From: Candidatus Protochlamydia sp.
GTDB lineage: Bacteria; Chlamydiota; Chlamydiia; Chlamydiales; Parachlamydiaceae
Direction of reading: 5' to 3'
Length of the DNA stretch: 64,000 nt
Assembly: GCA_013695355.1 (NCBI GenBank)
Contig: JACDAQ010000040.1
Coordinates: forward strand, 106,114 to 170,113
Positions 44,401-52,936 of this stretch are shown piece by piece (the stretch's first letter is position 1; each line of letters starts with the position of its first letter). The notes beneath the pieces were generated by a model that did no database searches, had not been told where the DNA came from, and saw only the letters and a list, made by a program, of their open reading frames with translations. The position numbers and the translations under genes are program-made.

Positions 44401-45918
44401 TTTGACACCTTAAAAACTCATCACAAACCTGATTTGTATGGAGACGCACATTCAATTAAAAGAGCAATAAAAAATGCTTATCAAATGATAAAAATAGGGG
44501 AAAATACAAAAAATGAAATTTTTGCCACCATCCAATTAAAAGATGACATTAAAAATAACCGCATTATTAACAATACCAAACATAAGAGCTTGTTTCATTA
44601 TTCCGATTTACCAATCGAAGCTTTTCAGAAAATTTTACCAACTAAGCTTATTAAAATATTTAACTATTGTGTTGATTTATCTGAAAATCAAAATATCACG
44701 CAAATTGAAAAAGATGAAGTAAAAAAATTCTTTAAAAAATTTATTAGCGCAATTAAAAATTCTGATTTCAATGAAAAAAATCAGATTCAAAATTCTTTTC
44801 TTATTAGCATGTTCAAGCAAGGATACAGGCCTGATTTACTTTTTGGAGGAAAATGGAAATTGCAAAAATTGATTTCTGAGGATTTAAAAAATGCAATGGA
44901 TGCTGTTGATAATGCCTTTCAATTAAATGATAAATCAGGAAAAGAGCTGATTTTGAAAAGAAATTTTTATCGAGGTATTTTGGCTGGTGACCTGTATGGA
45001 AATCGTTATAAGCCGGCTGGTTGCGGTGTCAACGGAGCCCTCTTCTTTAAACATCTTGAATCTGGAATTCAAGATGAAAGAGCCCTTCTTTCAGATGAAA
45101 AAGAATATCGCAGTTTCATTGGGGTATTTAAACCGCATCCAGAAACAGTGATGAAATTTTGTAGTATGTTCAATACCCAAAAATTTGGAGAGAGGGCGAA
45201 AGAATACATAGGAATGGCAGCTTATTTGAATAAAACTGATTCTGATTGCAGGGTTAATAATGAAATTTTCGCTTATGAATTATTTCACCTATTCGGGTTT
45301 GATCATTATATTAGTTTCCCAACCACATTAAAAGTTAAGAACCACAATCATTCGAAACGCCCTGCAAGTTTTTGCGATTTTTTACCTAATTATGATCCTG
45401 TTACATTCCATGTAAAAAAAGCTGCATATAAAACAATAGAAGAAGATAAAACCAATTTTTTAGATGATAGTTCACAACAATATAGCCAGAAAGAATTAAC
45501 TATCTGGCAGATATCCAAGCTTTTTGACTTTTTGACCGGAAACTTAGATGGCCACGAAGGAAATGCTTTCGTTAGGATTGAAGATTTAACGCTGACTGCT
45601 GCAGCGAATTTTGATTATGATAAAGCTTTTCCCACTACAAAAAACCTGAACTTTAAAAACCAATATAAATGGGCTGATCTTAAAATATCAAAAAAAAGTT
45701 TTACTTTAGATACTATTCACGCGCTTAGCGGGATGTTAAACGGTGTAGAAGGAAAGGCATTAGAATTTCTTAAAAAAGCGCGTAAAGAAAATATGAATAA
45801 CTTTTCAGTGGAACAATCTAAATGCATGATTGAAAGAATTCAAATATTGCAAAGAATAATTAGCGGAGAAGTTATTACTCTTTCAGAACTTGTAAAATAT
45901 CAATTGAAGATTGGGTGA
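41452..45918 (+). CDS. Giant multidomain protein: two lipase-3-like domains plus PI3/4-kinase/HipA-like kinase
   Basis: 1488 residues. No ATG is nearby; TTG at 41452 with GGGGGT ten bases before fits best. Two segments resemble class-3 lipases. In the first (~450-580) the nucleophile elbow is ASGYDNSGCAA. In the second (~880-1010) it is TGFGAEGAVAAA, followed by IGFGAPRF, in the place of GHSLGG and YGSPR, so the Ser is lost at least in the second. The C-terminal ~320 residues look like a PI3/4-kinase or HipA-type kinase: GCGVNGALFFK, IGVFKPHPE (Lys, ~1228), FLTGNLDGHEGNAFV (D-x-x-H-x-x-N type, ~1361-1374) and NFDYDKAFP (~1387). AT-rich, monocistronic; a candidate host-directed effector. No signal peptide. 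Confidence 0.75.
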   Translation: MENSSRFSYNSESIRFNERLLDQNCQEIIKFPKDNPGAILSASSGVLIRPDLNWSFYVKSNTNLLNLDETIEVINETFKEVLNEFEGKSNLYNYKNDLENKSIFSNDNSDKELKECLIKELAMLSGLNNLVKCYNVRYDQNNALQQDLSKLHQIQDIYEKSILAHTQLIKKFEFISENEILECMPNNISLTKGINLGKEILQKPDNAINKYLEIKNGQVHFILAPPADSHQIIDFLNEIKYSLDDNDCKLNEYELLALEALASTLLYSYVINTFPDFDIILEILKAIKSETFRQLSKANQDIVIDLRGSDENQAFYQLIKEKLELTPNYPRNFWLDPRSLEKMQFSIPILNEIRKKIENPLSELDDSFQCIYDNYGLGFQIYFHSSQIDSENSQLLIFLNENCSFARTASINHQLGLLGDPIILSYAEQVLSNIITLDVLRNYHSELSQGKVDLIASGYDNSGCAATIIANKIAFIYPKIQVRSIAVGSTSFVSTEDAYNMNKAKNFFPIRLKYVGDKNIDRKIGAAYSDDTYYTFPLFVEYKQHVFDIKNHNKEEYGNVINFIPAMTKPLLLLNIYNEFNNYINYGKLDTSFISKIKFTEKQLVGFDKLVKFGQDQNLINSPNVFINVDNNQNFILKKLPPNLSEEEKTISALKEIVKFLKNIEIMSSVTANKSINLILIVDRLLINYIGSNLNLCRGKTPEIIDLFIELRELAISRLKYLNLEHPTQITESLKKNELLLKAIDRIAKNMPYNKDNKNFEKNKILERIDLNNDKFLEFLGFKIAFKDNEKFDDENYSSILHKDLKNKYEILLYTPEEIDKKQKIVICLNGDDVLGVQDNTNSIFGAGDNVILSRATILTKEIIKNLNLEFKKYSFNPDDVEIFLTGFGAEGAVAAAVGYELAFKYQHYLKSIICSIGFGAPRFTEKHGVRLIKNQNNFLPIRLLSDTDSTFDNRPLSDLIKTNVQLSPESYYRIPCHLRTGVFDTLKTHHKPDLYGDAHSIKRAIKNAYQMIKIGENTKNEIFATIQLKDDIKNNRIINNTKHKSLFHYSDLPIEAFQKILPTKLIKIFNYCVDLSENQNITQIEKDEVKKFFKKFISAIKNSDFNEKNQIQNSFLISMFKQGYRPDLLFGGKWKLQKLISEDLKNAMDAVDNAFQLNDKSGKELILKRNFYRGILAGDLYGNRYKPAGCGVNGALFFKHLESGIQDERALLSDEKEYRSFIGVFKPHPETVMKFCSMFNTQKFGERAKEYIGMAAYLNKTDSDCRVNNEIFAYELFHLFGFDHYISFPTTLKVKNHNHSKRPASFCDFLPNYDPVTFHVKKAAYKTIEEDKTNFLDDSSQQYSQKELTIWQISKLFDFLTGNLDGHEGNAFVRIEDLTLTAAANFDYDKAFPTTKNLNFKNQYKWADLKISKKSFTLDTIHALSGMLNGVEGKALEFLKKARKENMNNFSVEQSKCMIERIQILQRIISGEVITLSELVKYQLKIG

Positions 45919-45931
45919 TTATTGTCTTGGC

Positions 45932-46066
45932 TTATAGCTTGAGTTTTGGTTTATTTCATTAAACTAACAGTTATCGTGCCTTAGATTTGTCTTTTCTATC
46001 TGAAAAGAATATCAAATCAATATGCTTGAAGAGATAGAGGGCGAAGATAGGGCGCGATCATACCAG
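45932..46066. mobile_element. Family-A palindromic element, copy 3 (incomplete)
   Basis: Contains ATCGTGCCTTAGATTTGTC, GAAAAGAATATCAAATCAAT and GGGCGAAGATAGGGCGCGA, nearly identical to the copy at 15947. The left end TTATAGCTTGAGTTTTGG is a worn terminal repeat and the right end is lost. It fills much of the 356-base gap 45919-46274; the rest of that gap shows only the terminator of the flotillin gene. Confidence 0.6.
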
Positions 46067-46237
46067 CAAAAATTTTCACCATTAAAAGTTTAAATGGATA
46101 ATATCAGTTTTTAAAATCTTTCTAAACGGGCAAATCATCCCGAGCAGATGGGACAAAGAAAATCCATGCAAATTAATATAGAAAAGATACGAATATCAGA
46201 AGAATACTCAGCCTAAAAGCTAAAGGTTGAACAAAAA

Positions 46238-46263
46238 AAATGCAGCCTCGAAAGGCTGCATTA
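46238..46263 (-). terminator. Intrinsic terminator of the flotillin gene
   Basis: On the - strand AATGCAGCCT, loop TTCG, AGGCTGCATT followed by TTTTTT. A perfect 10-base stem with a UUCG tetraloop, 13 bases after the stop. Confidence 0.92.
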
Positions 46264-46274
46264 GCTTATTAGAA

Positions 46275-47906
46275 TTACAAAATCATTTCTTCAGCTTTTA
46301 TTACAGTTGTCCCGTTGTGAGAATCTTTGCTTACCTTGCCAAGATACTCAGGCAGCTCCAGTCCAGCCAATGAGGCAATGTCATGCAAGGCTGGCAGCGA
46401 TTTGGTAAATTGACTGATAAAATTTGAAGTGGATGACCCTTTTCCAGATTCATTCGTGCCACTATCCCATACAGTAATTTTATCAATTTTGATATTTTTG
46501 ATAGCCTCCACTTGTAGCTTGACAATTTCCTCAAGCTTTTCAACCAGAAGCATCGTAGCTGCGCTTTTACTGTCATCTCCACATGCTTCTATCAGCTGTT
46601 TATAGCCTTTAGCTTTGGCATCGAGCAGCATTTGAATTCCTTCAGCTTCTGCTTGCTTAATTGAAAGGATGGCTTCTGCCTCTCCCTTGGCTATTAGAAT
46701 ATTTCTTTGCGCCTCGGCTTCTGCCTCTATTTGAATAATACGCCGTTTAATTTCCTGAGGGACGATATCCTCGGCCTCCATTTGCTGCGATCTCGTTGCA
46801 GCGATGGCCTTTTGGATTTCAAGTTCAGCCTGTTGTTTAGCGACTTCACTTCTTTTATCCGCTTCAGCTTGCTTTTCAGCTAATAATGCCGCTGATAAAA
46901 CCATATTCCCCTGCGCTTCATTCTCTCCCATATTGGCTTCCGCGTGATAACTGGCGACCTTGATTCTACGTTCCTTGTCGGCAAGTGCTTTTCCGGTTTC
47001 ACCTAATCTTTCCTGTTCGGCCATGTCGATTTTAGCCTCGTTCATCGCCATCGCCTTAGCCTTCTGTACATCAATTTCAGCGCTTTGACGGGCGATCTGA
47101 CATTGCTTATCAGCTTCTGCCTGCTTTTGGGCTAAAAGCGCAGCTGCAGCAGCCATGCTTCCCTGAGCTTCATTCTCTCCTAACACTGCTTCAGCATGAT
47201 AAGTGGCAACTTTGATCCTTCTTTCCATATCGGCCTGAGTTCTGCCGATCTCACCCTGTTTTTCTTGTTCGGCTACATCAATTTTAGCCTGATTAACAGC
47301 CATGGACGAAGCTTTCATCCCAATACTGCTGATGTATTCTGATTCGTCTGTAATATCGGTAATATTGACATTGATGAGGGTCAGGCCGATCTTATGCAAT
47401 TCAGGTTCAATGTTATTCTTAATCGCTTCTAAAAAGCGTTCTCTATCCTGGTTGATCTCTTCAATTCGTAAGGAAGCAACCGTTAGCCGAAGCTGGCCGA
47501 TAATAATCTCTGTTGCCATGGATTCAATTTCTTTATGGTCCAAATCAAGCACTCTAACCGCCGCATTGTTCATAATCTCCGGCGTAATGCCCACTGCAAC
47601 TGTAAAGGTGCTAGGAACATTAATACGGATATTTTGATGAGAAAGGGCCCCTTTCAAGGGAATATGGATAGTGCGGGGGGTCAGTTCAAGAAATGCGAAA
47701 CCTTGGATCAATGGCCAGACAAAAGTGCCTCCGCCATGATAGCATTGAACTGTGCGACTTCCTGCTATCCGTCCATAAACGACTAGTACCTTATTGGATG
47801 GGCATCGGCGATACAGCTTTGCCAAAAAAAATATAGTAGAAAAGATAAAAAATAAAAAACTGATTATCGTAATGCTTAAATAAGAAAGATCAGAAAATTG
47901 AAACAT
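46275..47906 (-). CDS. Flotillin-like SPFH-domain protein
   Basis: 543 residues. An N-terminal membrane segment (ITIISFLFFIFSTIFFLA) is followed by the SPFH/band-7 domain (about 35-200; VPSTFTVAVGITPEIMNNAA, TLINVNITDITDES) and a long Ala/Glu-rich coiled coil. The coiled coil holds a direct repeat of 84 residues: NQAKIDVAEQEKQGEIG (from ~203) and NEAKIDMAEQERLGETG (from ~287), both with ERRIKVA(T/S)YHAEA and GENEAQG. Flotillins organise membrane microdomains as oligomers (YuaG/FloT type). Usually a single EA-rich unit is present, so the coiled coil may be lengthened. Single gene with its own terminator. Confidence 0.92.
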   Translation of the reverse strand: MFQFSDLSYLSITIISFLFFIFSTIFFLAKLYRRCPSNKVLVVYGRIAGSRTVQCYHGGGTFVWPLIQGFAFLELTPRTIHIPLKGALSHQNIRINVPSTFTVAVGITPEIMNNAAVRVLDLDHKEIESMATEIIIGQLRLTVASLRIEEINQDRERFLEAIKNNIEPELHKIGLTLINVNITDITDESEYISSIGMKASSMAVNQAKIDVAEQEKQGEIGRTQADMERRIKVATYHAEAVLGENEAQGSMAAAAALLAQKQAEADKQCQIARQSAEIDVQKAKAMAMNEAKIDMAEQERLGETGKALADKERRIKVASYHAEANMGENEAQGNMVLSAALLAEKQAEADKRSEVAKQQAELEIQKAIAATRSQQMEAEDIVPQEIKRRIIQIEAEAEAQRNILIAKGEAEAILSIKQAEAEGIQMLLDAKAKGYKQLIEACGDDSKSAATMLLVEKLEEIVKLQVEAIKNIKIDKITVWDSGTNESGKGSSTSNFISQFTKSLPALHDIASLAGLELPEYLGKVSKDSHNGTTVIKAEEMIL

Positions 47907-48021
47907 AAAATACCTTAAATAGAATTTCAGCTACATTTTCTGATATAAGTATAATTAAAAGCAATTGCATAAATTTCAAAAGAATTTATAGCTTTTATAA
48001 ATTCTTTTAAAACTTGAGAAA

Positions 48022-48774
48022 TTATTTTTTCTCGATAAGGCAAACACTGGGATGGAAATGAATTGATTCAATTTGTTTACGAAAATCAACCAATTGAACT
48101 TTTAAATTTTCGGGTAGTTTATCAGGATCAGCACAAACTGCGGCTGCCCCAGGAAAGTTCACATGATCTATTAAATTTTTTAAATAACCAACAGTTGTCC
48201 CCTCATTTGCTTTTTCAACATTTCCGCTTCCTCCATAATTTGTCCAATAGGAAGTGTGCAAGTCTTCAATAATATATAAACCCCCCTTTTTCACGCTGGA
48301 AAAAAGGGCCAGAAAACTTGAAATTTGCTGGACCATGGTGTGCCCTCCATCATCCAAAATAATGTCAAAGGGTCCTTCTTTAGATGCAAACTGTTGAAGT
48401 TTGGGTATATTGCTTTGATCAATAAAATGGTATTTGGATCGATTTGATTGATAAAGTAAATATTGATTTGTAATATCAATGAAATGCAAATCTGCTATTG
48501 AAAAATAACCTTCCCAAAATTTGACAGAATCCCCTTTGTAAATGCCGATTTCCAGGAATTTGATCGGTTGATTTCTGCAATTTTTAAAATATTGGGAATA
48601 AACTTTCGTGTAGTTATGGTAAGCGGAACTCTTGTCTGTCCCTGCAGCCAGGGCTATGCCATCCATCCATTCATACTCAGTTTGATCATACTCAATAATT
48701 GCTGCCTGAATAAAAAAATTAGGTTTGAAAAGGAGTGTAAAAAATAATAATGCAAAAAATATAATTGATCTCAT
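48022..48774 (-). CDS. Exported class I SAM-dependent methyltransferase
   Basis: 250 residues, AAGGA before the start. The first ~27 residues (RSIIFFALLFFTLLFKPNFF) are a signal peptide or anchor. The rest is a methyltransferase: GTDKSSAYHNYTKVY, the SAM-binding FLEIGIYKGDSVKFW (motif I) and DIILDDGGHTMVQQI with GGLYIIEDLHTSYW. These patterns are typical of the MycE/TylE-like and related sugar or macrolide O-methyltransferases. Export of a SAM-dependent enzyme is unusual, since SAM is cytosolic. It might act inside the host cell after secretion. Substrate unknown. Confidence 0.82.
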   Translation of the reverse strand: MRSIIFFALLFFTLLFKPNFFIQAAIIEYDQTEYEWMDGIALAAGTDKSSAYHNYTKVYSQYFKNCRNQPIKFLEIGIYKGDSVKFWEGYFSIADLHFIDITNQYLLYQSNRSKYHFIDQSNIPKLQQFASKEGPFDIILDDGGHTMVQQISSFLALFSSVKKGGLYIIEDLHTSYWTNYGGSGNVEKANEGTTVGYLKNLIDHVNFPGAAAVCADPDKLPENLKVQLVDFRKQIESIHFHPSVCLIEKK

Positions 48775-48865
48775 AAAAATTCCTTTTTAGGGTAAAATTT
48801 GCCGCCTTGTTAAGGTTTAAAGAAGATATTTTAAAAAGGAATTTTTAAGAAAGGAAATTATTCGC

Positions 48866-49333
48866 CTAAGGTTCTAAGTGATCATTAATTCTGGCTGGGA
48901 CAAGATGGTCAATCCTGCCCCCAAAATTATAAATTTCACGCACCAAACACGAATTGATATGCCGAAATTCAGGTCTGCTCATCAGAAAAAGGGTGTCTAT
49001 ATCAGAGAGCGCCCGATTTGCAGTGCTTGCAATATATTCAGATTCAAATTGATCAATTGATCGCAATCCCCGAATCAGGAAATCGACCTGATTTTTTTTA
49101 GCAAAATCAATTAATAATAAATTGGTACTCACAATTTTCACATTATCAAAAGGCTTCACCACATCTGTTAACAATTCAAGCCGTTCAGGCAGTGAAATTA
49201 GGTGCTGGGTTTTTAAAAAGTTCACTGCCACACAAACTAAAAGGGAATCACATAGTTTAGAGGCTCTTTCAATGATATCAAGGTGGGCCAAAGTGGGAGG
49301 GTCAAAAGTACCTGCGTACATAGCAATTTTCAT
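48866..49333 (-). CDS. coaD: Phosphopantetheine adenylyltransferase
   Basis: Fourth step of coenzyme A synthesis: 4'-phosphopantetheine plus ATP to dephospho-CoA. 155 residues, as usual. The nucleotidyltransferase signature is [19 protein letters not shown] (family pattern GSFDPxTxGHxDI, with Ala in place of Gly before His). [14 protein letters not shown] and [20 protein letters not shown] follow the family closely. It overlaps the ferredoxin-like gene upstream by four bases, so both are in one operon. Confidence 0.96.
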   Translation of the reverse strand: MKIAMYAGTFDPPTLAHLDIIERASKLCDSLLVCVAVNFLKTQHLISLPERLELLTDVVKPFDNVKIVSTNLLLIDFAKKNQVDFLIRGLRSIDQFESEYIASTANRALSDIDTLFLMSRPEFRHINSCLVREIYNFGGRIDHLVPARINDHLEP

Positions 49334-49689
49334 TGGACAATCCCTCTAGTTTCAAGGACATACTCTTGAACTATATTTCCTTGGATGAGATGCTCCTGAA
49401 TAATCTTTTCAAGCACTTCCGGGGTACATGAATGATACCAGACACCCTCAGGATAGACCACTGCAATAGGCCCCTGCATGCAAATACGGAGGCAGTTTGC
49501 CTTTGTGCGAAAGATCCCTCCTTCTTCATCAAGGTTAAGCTCTTTCAATCGGGCTTTAAGATACTCCCAGGATTGCATTCCAGCATCGTACTTACAACAT
49601 TTGGCCTTGGACTGATCGCAGCATAAAAAGATATGCCTTTTGATTTTGTCAATTCCTAGTAGCTTAATCTTTTCACTAATGTACGACAT
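49330..49689 (-). CDS. Thioredoxin-like [2Fe-2S] ferredoxin
   Basis: 119 residues from the ATG at 49689; the frame is open further up to a GTG at 49794 but without a ribosome site. [13 protein letters not shown] and later [19 protein letters not shown] (about 70-90) supply the four Cys ligands. [18 protein letters not shown] is typical of the thioredoxin-like ferredoxin family (COG3411). An electron carrier of undefined partner. Its stop overlaps coaD (ATGA). Confidence 0.88.
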   Translation of the reverse strand: MSYISEKIKLLGIDKIKRHIFLCCDQSKAKCCKYDAGMQSWEYLKARLKELNLDEEGGIFRTKANCLRICMQGPIAVVYPEGVWYHSCTPEVLEKIIQEHLIQGNIVQEYVLETRGIVQ

Positions 49690-49864
49690 AAATTTACCCG
49701 AGTGTTTGCTTGCCCTTATAGGATTATGCTCTGTCAGGATCAAAGTAGATGACCTATCGGCCTTGCATGCCCATAACATCATCCAGGAACTCACTATATA
49801 TTTTACTTTAAATTATGGTTGTCAGCATTTCACTGAATGTATTCTTAATATCAAGATTTAGCAA

Positions 49865-51805
49865 TTAGGCATTAAATTTTATCTGGTCTAAAAAAGGTAT
49901 TTCCCATCTTGAATCTATTTCTTTAATTTGGTCCAGAATGAAGGGAGTTTGCTTGAGATCCAGGCTCGCAATTTCAGCTAAGTACCTAATAATTAACATT
50001 TCTTCAATTTTATTAAGGTTCTTCATTTTGATTGCCGTTGCAATTGCTAAATCAAAAATTTCTTGTTTTTTTGAAATAGCGGCCAATTTTAAAATTTCTT
50101 TCATTTTTTTGTCTAAATCATCAATTTGATTGATGATTTTTAAAAGTGTTTCATCAGAATTTAAACCTTGAATATTAAATTTGATTTGTAAATGAGTAAT
50201 CAAAAATAATAGCTTGGAATTTTCTTCATATTGTTCAATTTTAAGTTTGCTTGAAAGCTCAATTGCAAAATTCAATATATTTTCTACAGTAGGATTATAA
50301 TGCTCACATTGTTTGGCCAAAGCAAGAAGTGTGCAACATCTTTCAAAATCATCCTCAATCAATTGAGCAATTTGATAGATTAACTCAAAGGTATTATTTT
50401 TCCAGTAAAACCAAGTATATTCCTTACATTCTTTAGGAAATCGAATAGCTTCATTAATCTCTAAAAGTAACTTACATTTTGATAGAGGATCATTAATAAG
50501 ATTTAATTGTACATAAAACATTGGAATAATTAAATTTAAATCAACGCCATCATTTCTGGATAATGAAATTTCTATTTTCTTTTTTATTTGATTACAGTAG
50601 GCTTGGATCACTTTTTTTATACACTTTATCTTCTGCTTTCGATCATTCAGTGAAAGTGCCATAACAATTGCATTTTTAAGATTAATTGGAACAATACTCT
50701 TTGAAATAGCTTTAAAGGCTTGATTATAATCTTCATAGGCTTCTGGCCGTACCAATTTCAATTCATTAAGCAAGGCCCAAGCAGTTATTGAGGCCATATT
50801 AGCCCTATCTATATTCCCATATTCAGTTTGGGCCTGTGTCAACTTACTTAGGATTTTGATTCTTTCAACACGAGTGCAGTGGGTAGGACGAAAGCCATAT
50901 TTTTTTTTAGTTTCAGTTAACAAATTCAAAAATTTTTCCCAACTTTGGATTCCTTTTTCAGGATCAACTTTCGTTAGCAAACCTGAAAGCTTAAATGTTG
51001 TTTCATATAGACCATCAATATCAGTAGTATCAAGAAGTAATACCAACTCTAAAGCTCTTTCTAGAAGTTTTTTATCTGGATAAGCTTTGGAATTTAGAAT
51101 AGCTTCCATTAAAGGTAAAAAATCATTTACAGTGGGTTCTCCCCCAACAAAAAAACCTTTTTTACTTTTTGTCCCGTAGGTATCCATAAAGATGAGAGTT
51201 TGTTCTGAATCGATGCTCGAGAGGGCCTTTATCATGGAGTAATAAAATTTCCATTCTAAGGTGTCGCACCACTCTACATAAAGATCTTCATTTTCCTCTT
51301 CATCCCAGTTATTTCTTTGCTTAATTTGAATTGCTTTTTGCAAATTTTGAACATATCCATTTGAACCCATCGCAATTTGTTTTGGTATGATCGCTTGAAG
51401 TAATTCACACTTATCCAGATCCTCGTTGCTGGACGATTCAATGAATTGCAGCTTTTGTAGTATTTGAGCTTGAATTAAGCGATTTTTAAGCAGTGGATCA
51501 TTTTCAATTAATTGCTTACTAGACTTGCATGTTTTTGTCATAAAATGGATACATTCATCAGAAAAAATTTTATGATATAGTTCCTTTATGTGCAAAACTT
51601 CAAACGGATTACGAAAGATGCTCTTATTTATGGCATGACAAGTAGATGCTAAAAAACATAGCTCTTTACTGCTTAAAACCTCAGAAAGTTGGTTTAATAA
51701 AGACGGAATAAATTTAATCGATTGAGGTTTAGGTTTATTTTCTTTGTTACTATTACTAATGAATAGAGGTTGCAAGTCATTGGATTGATCAAGCTTGGGT
51801 ATCAT
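49865..51805 (-). CDS. Large hypothetical with N-terminal F-box-like motif
   Basis: 646 residues, GAGG before the start. Residues ~30-65 (SIKFIPSLLNQLSEVLSSKE, then LCFLASTCHAINKSIF) fit an F-box-like helix bundle. The rest is helical, with repeat-like units spaced some 35-40 residues (for example CKLLLEINEAIRFP, CCTLLALAKQCEHY, LLFLITHLQI). These resemble a TPR/HEAT-like solenoid. F-box plus solenoid is the eukaryotic layout for substrate receptors of ubiquitin ligases. Likely exported effector; AT-rich, single gene. Only the helical character and the short motif support this. Confidence 0.65.
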   Translation of the reverse strand: MIPKLDQSNDLQPLFISNSNKENKPKPQSIKFIPSLLNQLSEVLSSKELCFLASTCHAINKSIFRNPFEVLHIKELYHKIFSDECIHFMTKTCKSSKQLIENDPLLKNRLIQAQILQKLQFIESSSNEDLDKCELLQAIIPKQIAMGSNGYVQNLQKAIQIKQRNNWDEEENEDLYVEWCDTLEWKFYYSMIKALSSIDSEQTLIFMDTYGTKSKKGFFVGGEPTVNDFLPLMEAILNSKAYPDKKLLERALELVLLLDTTDIDGLYETTFKLSGLLTKVDPEKGIQSWEKFLNLLTETKKKYGFRPTHCTRVERIKILSKLTQAQTEYGNIDRANMASITAWALLNELKLVRPEAYEDYNQAFKAISKSIVPINLKNAIVMALSLNDRKQKIKCIKKVIQAYCNQIKKKIEISLSRNDGVDLNLIIPMFYVQLNLINDPLSKCKLLLEINEAIRFPKECKEYTWFYWKNNTFELIYQIAQLIEDDFERCCTLLALAKQCEHYNPTVENILNFAIELSSKLKIEQYEENSKLLFLITHLQIKFNIQGLNSDETLLKIINQIDDLDKKMKEILKLAAISKKQEIFDLAIATAIKMKNLNKIEEMLIIRYLAEIASLDLKQTPFILDQIKEIDSRWEIPFLDQIKFNA

Positions 51806-52026
51806 TTTTCCTCATTAAATTAATTTTAAGAATTATATAAAATACTATTTACTACAATAAAATTATAGAAGCCTTTATTAAAAGTAAATAGCTAATGAAC
51901 TTATTGTCGCTGGGAAGAGACGAAGAAAAATCTTTAAAAAACTTTGATTAAATTTAGCCAAGTTTTATCATGAAAGGATTATTTTATTTTTATAACAAAA
52001 GATTCGACACGTTAGACTGCCCTATA

Positions 52027-52932
52027 TTAAGTTAAATAAGACACTTGCTTGATTTGTATTTTATAAGACCATTCAGGCACTTCAGCCTTCAATTTATTCA
52101 TAAAGTACCTGGCCAGACTTAGCCTTAAGTCGACCTTGTCAGGCGAATCCATGCTCAAATATGATGTAGAAGATCTAACCGCAGTTTCACTCTGCTGTAG
52201 AGGGATAACCGCATCATCTATATAATAAAAATCTACCATTTCTTCCTGTGGCCTCAGGATTTTGAAGTTTTGACTTAAAATTTCCCATACCTCGCCCGAA
52301 TGTTTTTGAAGGTTCTCTTCTCTCATTTCAAAGAAAAAAAGCGCCTCTATTAAACGGTAAAAGCTTGGAGATGTACGCCCTTGTTGCGTAATGTGCAGAA
52401 AGGACTCTATTAGACATCCTTTCAAAACCTCTAGACTTCGAATAAAAGCAGGATCACTTGACTGGTAATCGAACAAGCGGCCCATGTAAACGCACATTCG
52501 GTCCCAAGCGAGGTAAAGGACCAAATCATGCATTGTATCAGCGGGATTTTCTATTAAAGCCGTTTCATAAGCGACAAGAGTGGAAGACAGCTCTTTTATG
52601 GGGTGCTCTTTGTGTTTGATCGCGTGCAATAGAAATGATGGATTAATTTGAGGCAGCGCTTTAATCTGAGTTAAACATTCAGCAAATAGGGAGTCATATA
52701 AATAGAATAAAGCTTCTTGCTCTTGATTGACCAATAGGGCTGCAAGGAAGGCCTTGTAAAGGGGTTCTTCAGAATTAAAAACAGGCAGGTTTTTAAATAA
52801 CGATCCTAAATTGAGATATTCTAGCAAAGAGGACCACCCAAAATAAACCTCACTGCCCCCACTTAAAATGGCATTTTCAGTCTCTTGATGGTCAAGCAGT
52901 TTGATGACTTGTTTATCGGCTAGGAATTTCAT
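52027..52932 (-). CDS. Conserved hypothetical downstream of an ABC-F gene
   Basis: 301 residues from the ATG at 52932, four bases after the ABC-F stop; the frame extends upstream to 53019 but only inside the ABC-F gene. Not recognised. Mostly helical and soluble, e.g. LYKAFLAALLVNQEQEALFY and LVLYLAWDRMCVYMGRLFDY. There is no signal peptide. The tight spacing argues for co-transcription with the ABC-F ATPase and thus perhaps a role at the ribosome, which is inference from context alone. Confidence 0.7.
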   Translation of the reverse strand: MKFLADKQVIKLLDHQETENAILSGGSEVYFGWSSLLEYLNLGSLFKNLPVFNSEEPLYKAFLAALLVNQEQEALFYLYDSLFAECLTQIKALPQINPSFLLHAIKHKEHPIKELSSTLVAYETALIENPADTMHDLVLYLAWDRMCVYMGRLFDYQSSDPAFIRSLEVLKGCLIESFLHITQQGRTSPSFYRLIEALFFFEMREENLQKHSGEVWEILSQNFKILRPQEEMVDFYYIDDAVIPLQQSETAVRSSTSYLSMDSPDKVDLRLSLARYFMNKLKAEVPEWSYKIQIKQVSYLT

Positions 52933-52936
52933 TTTG

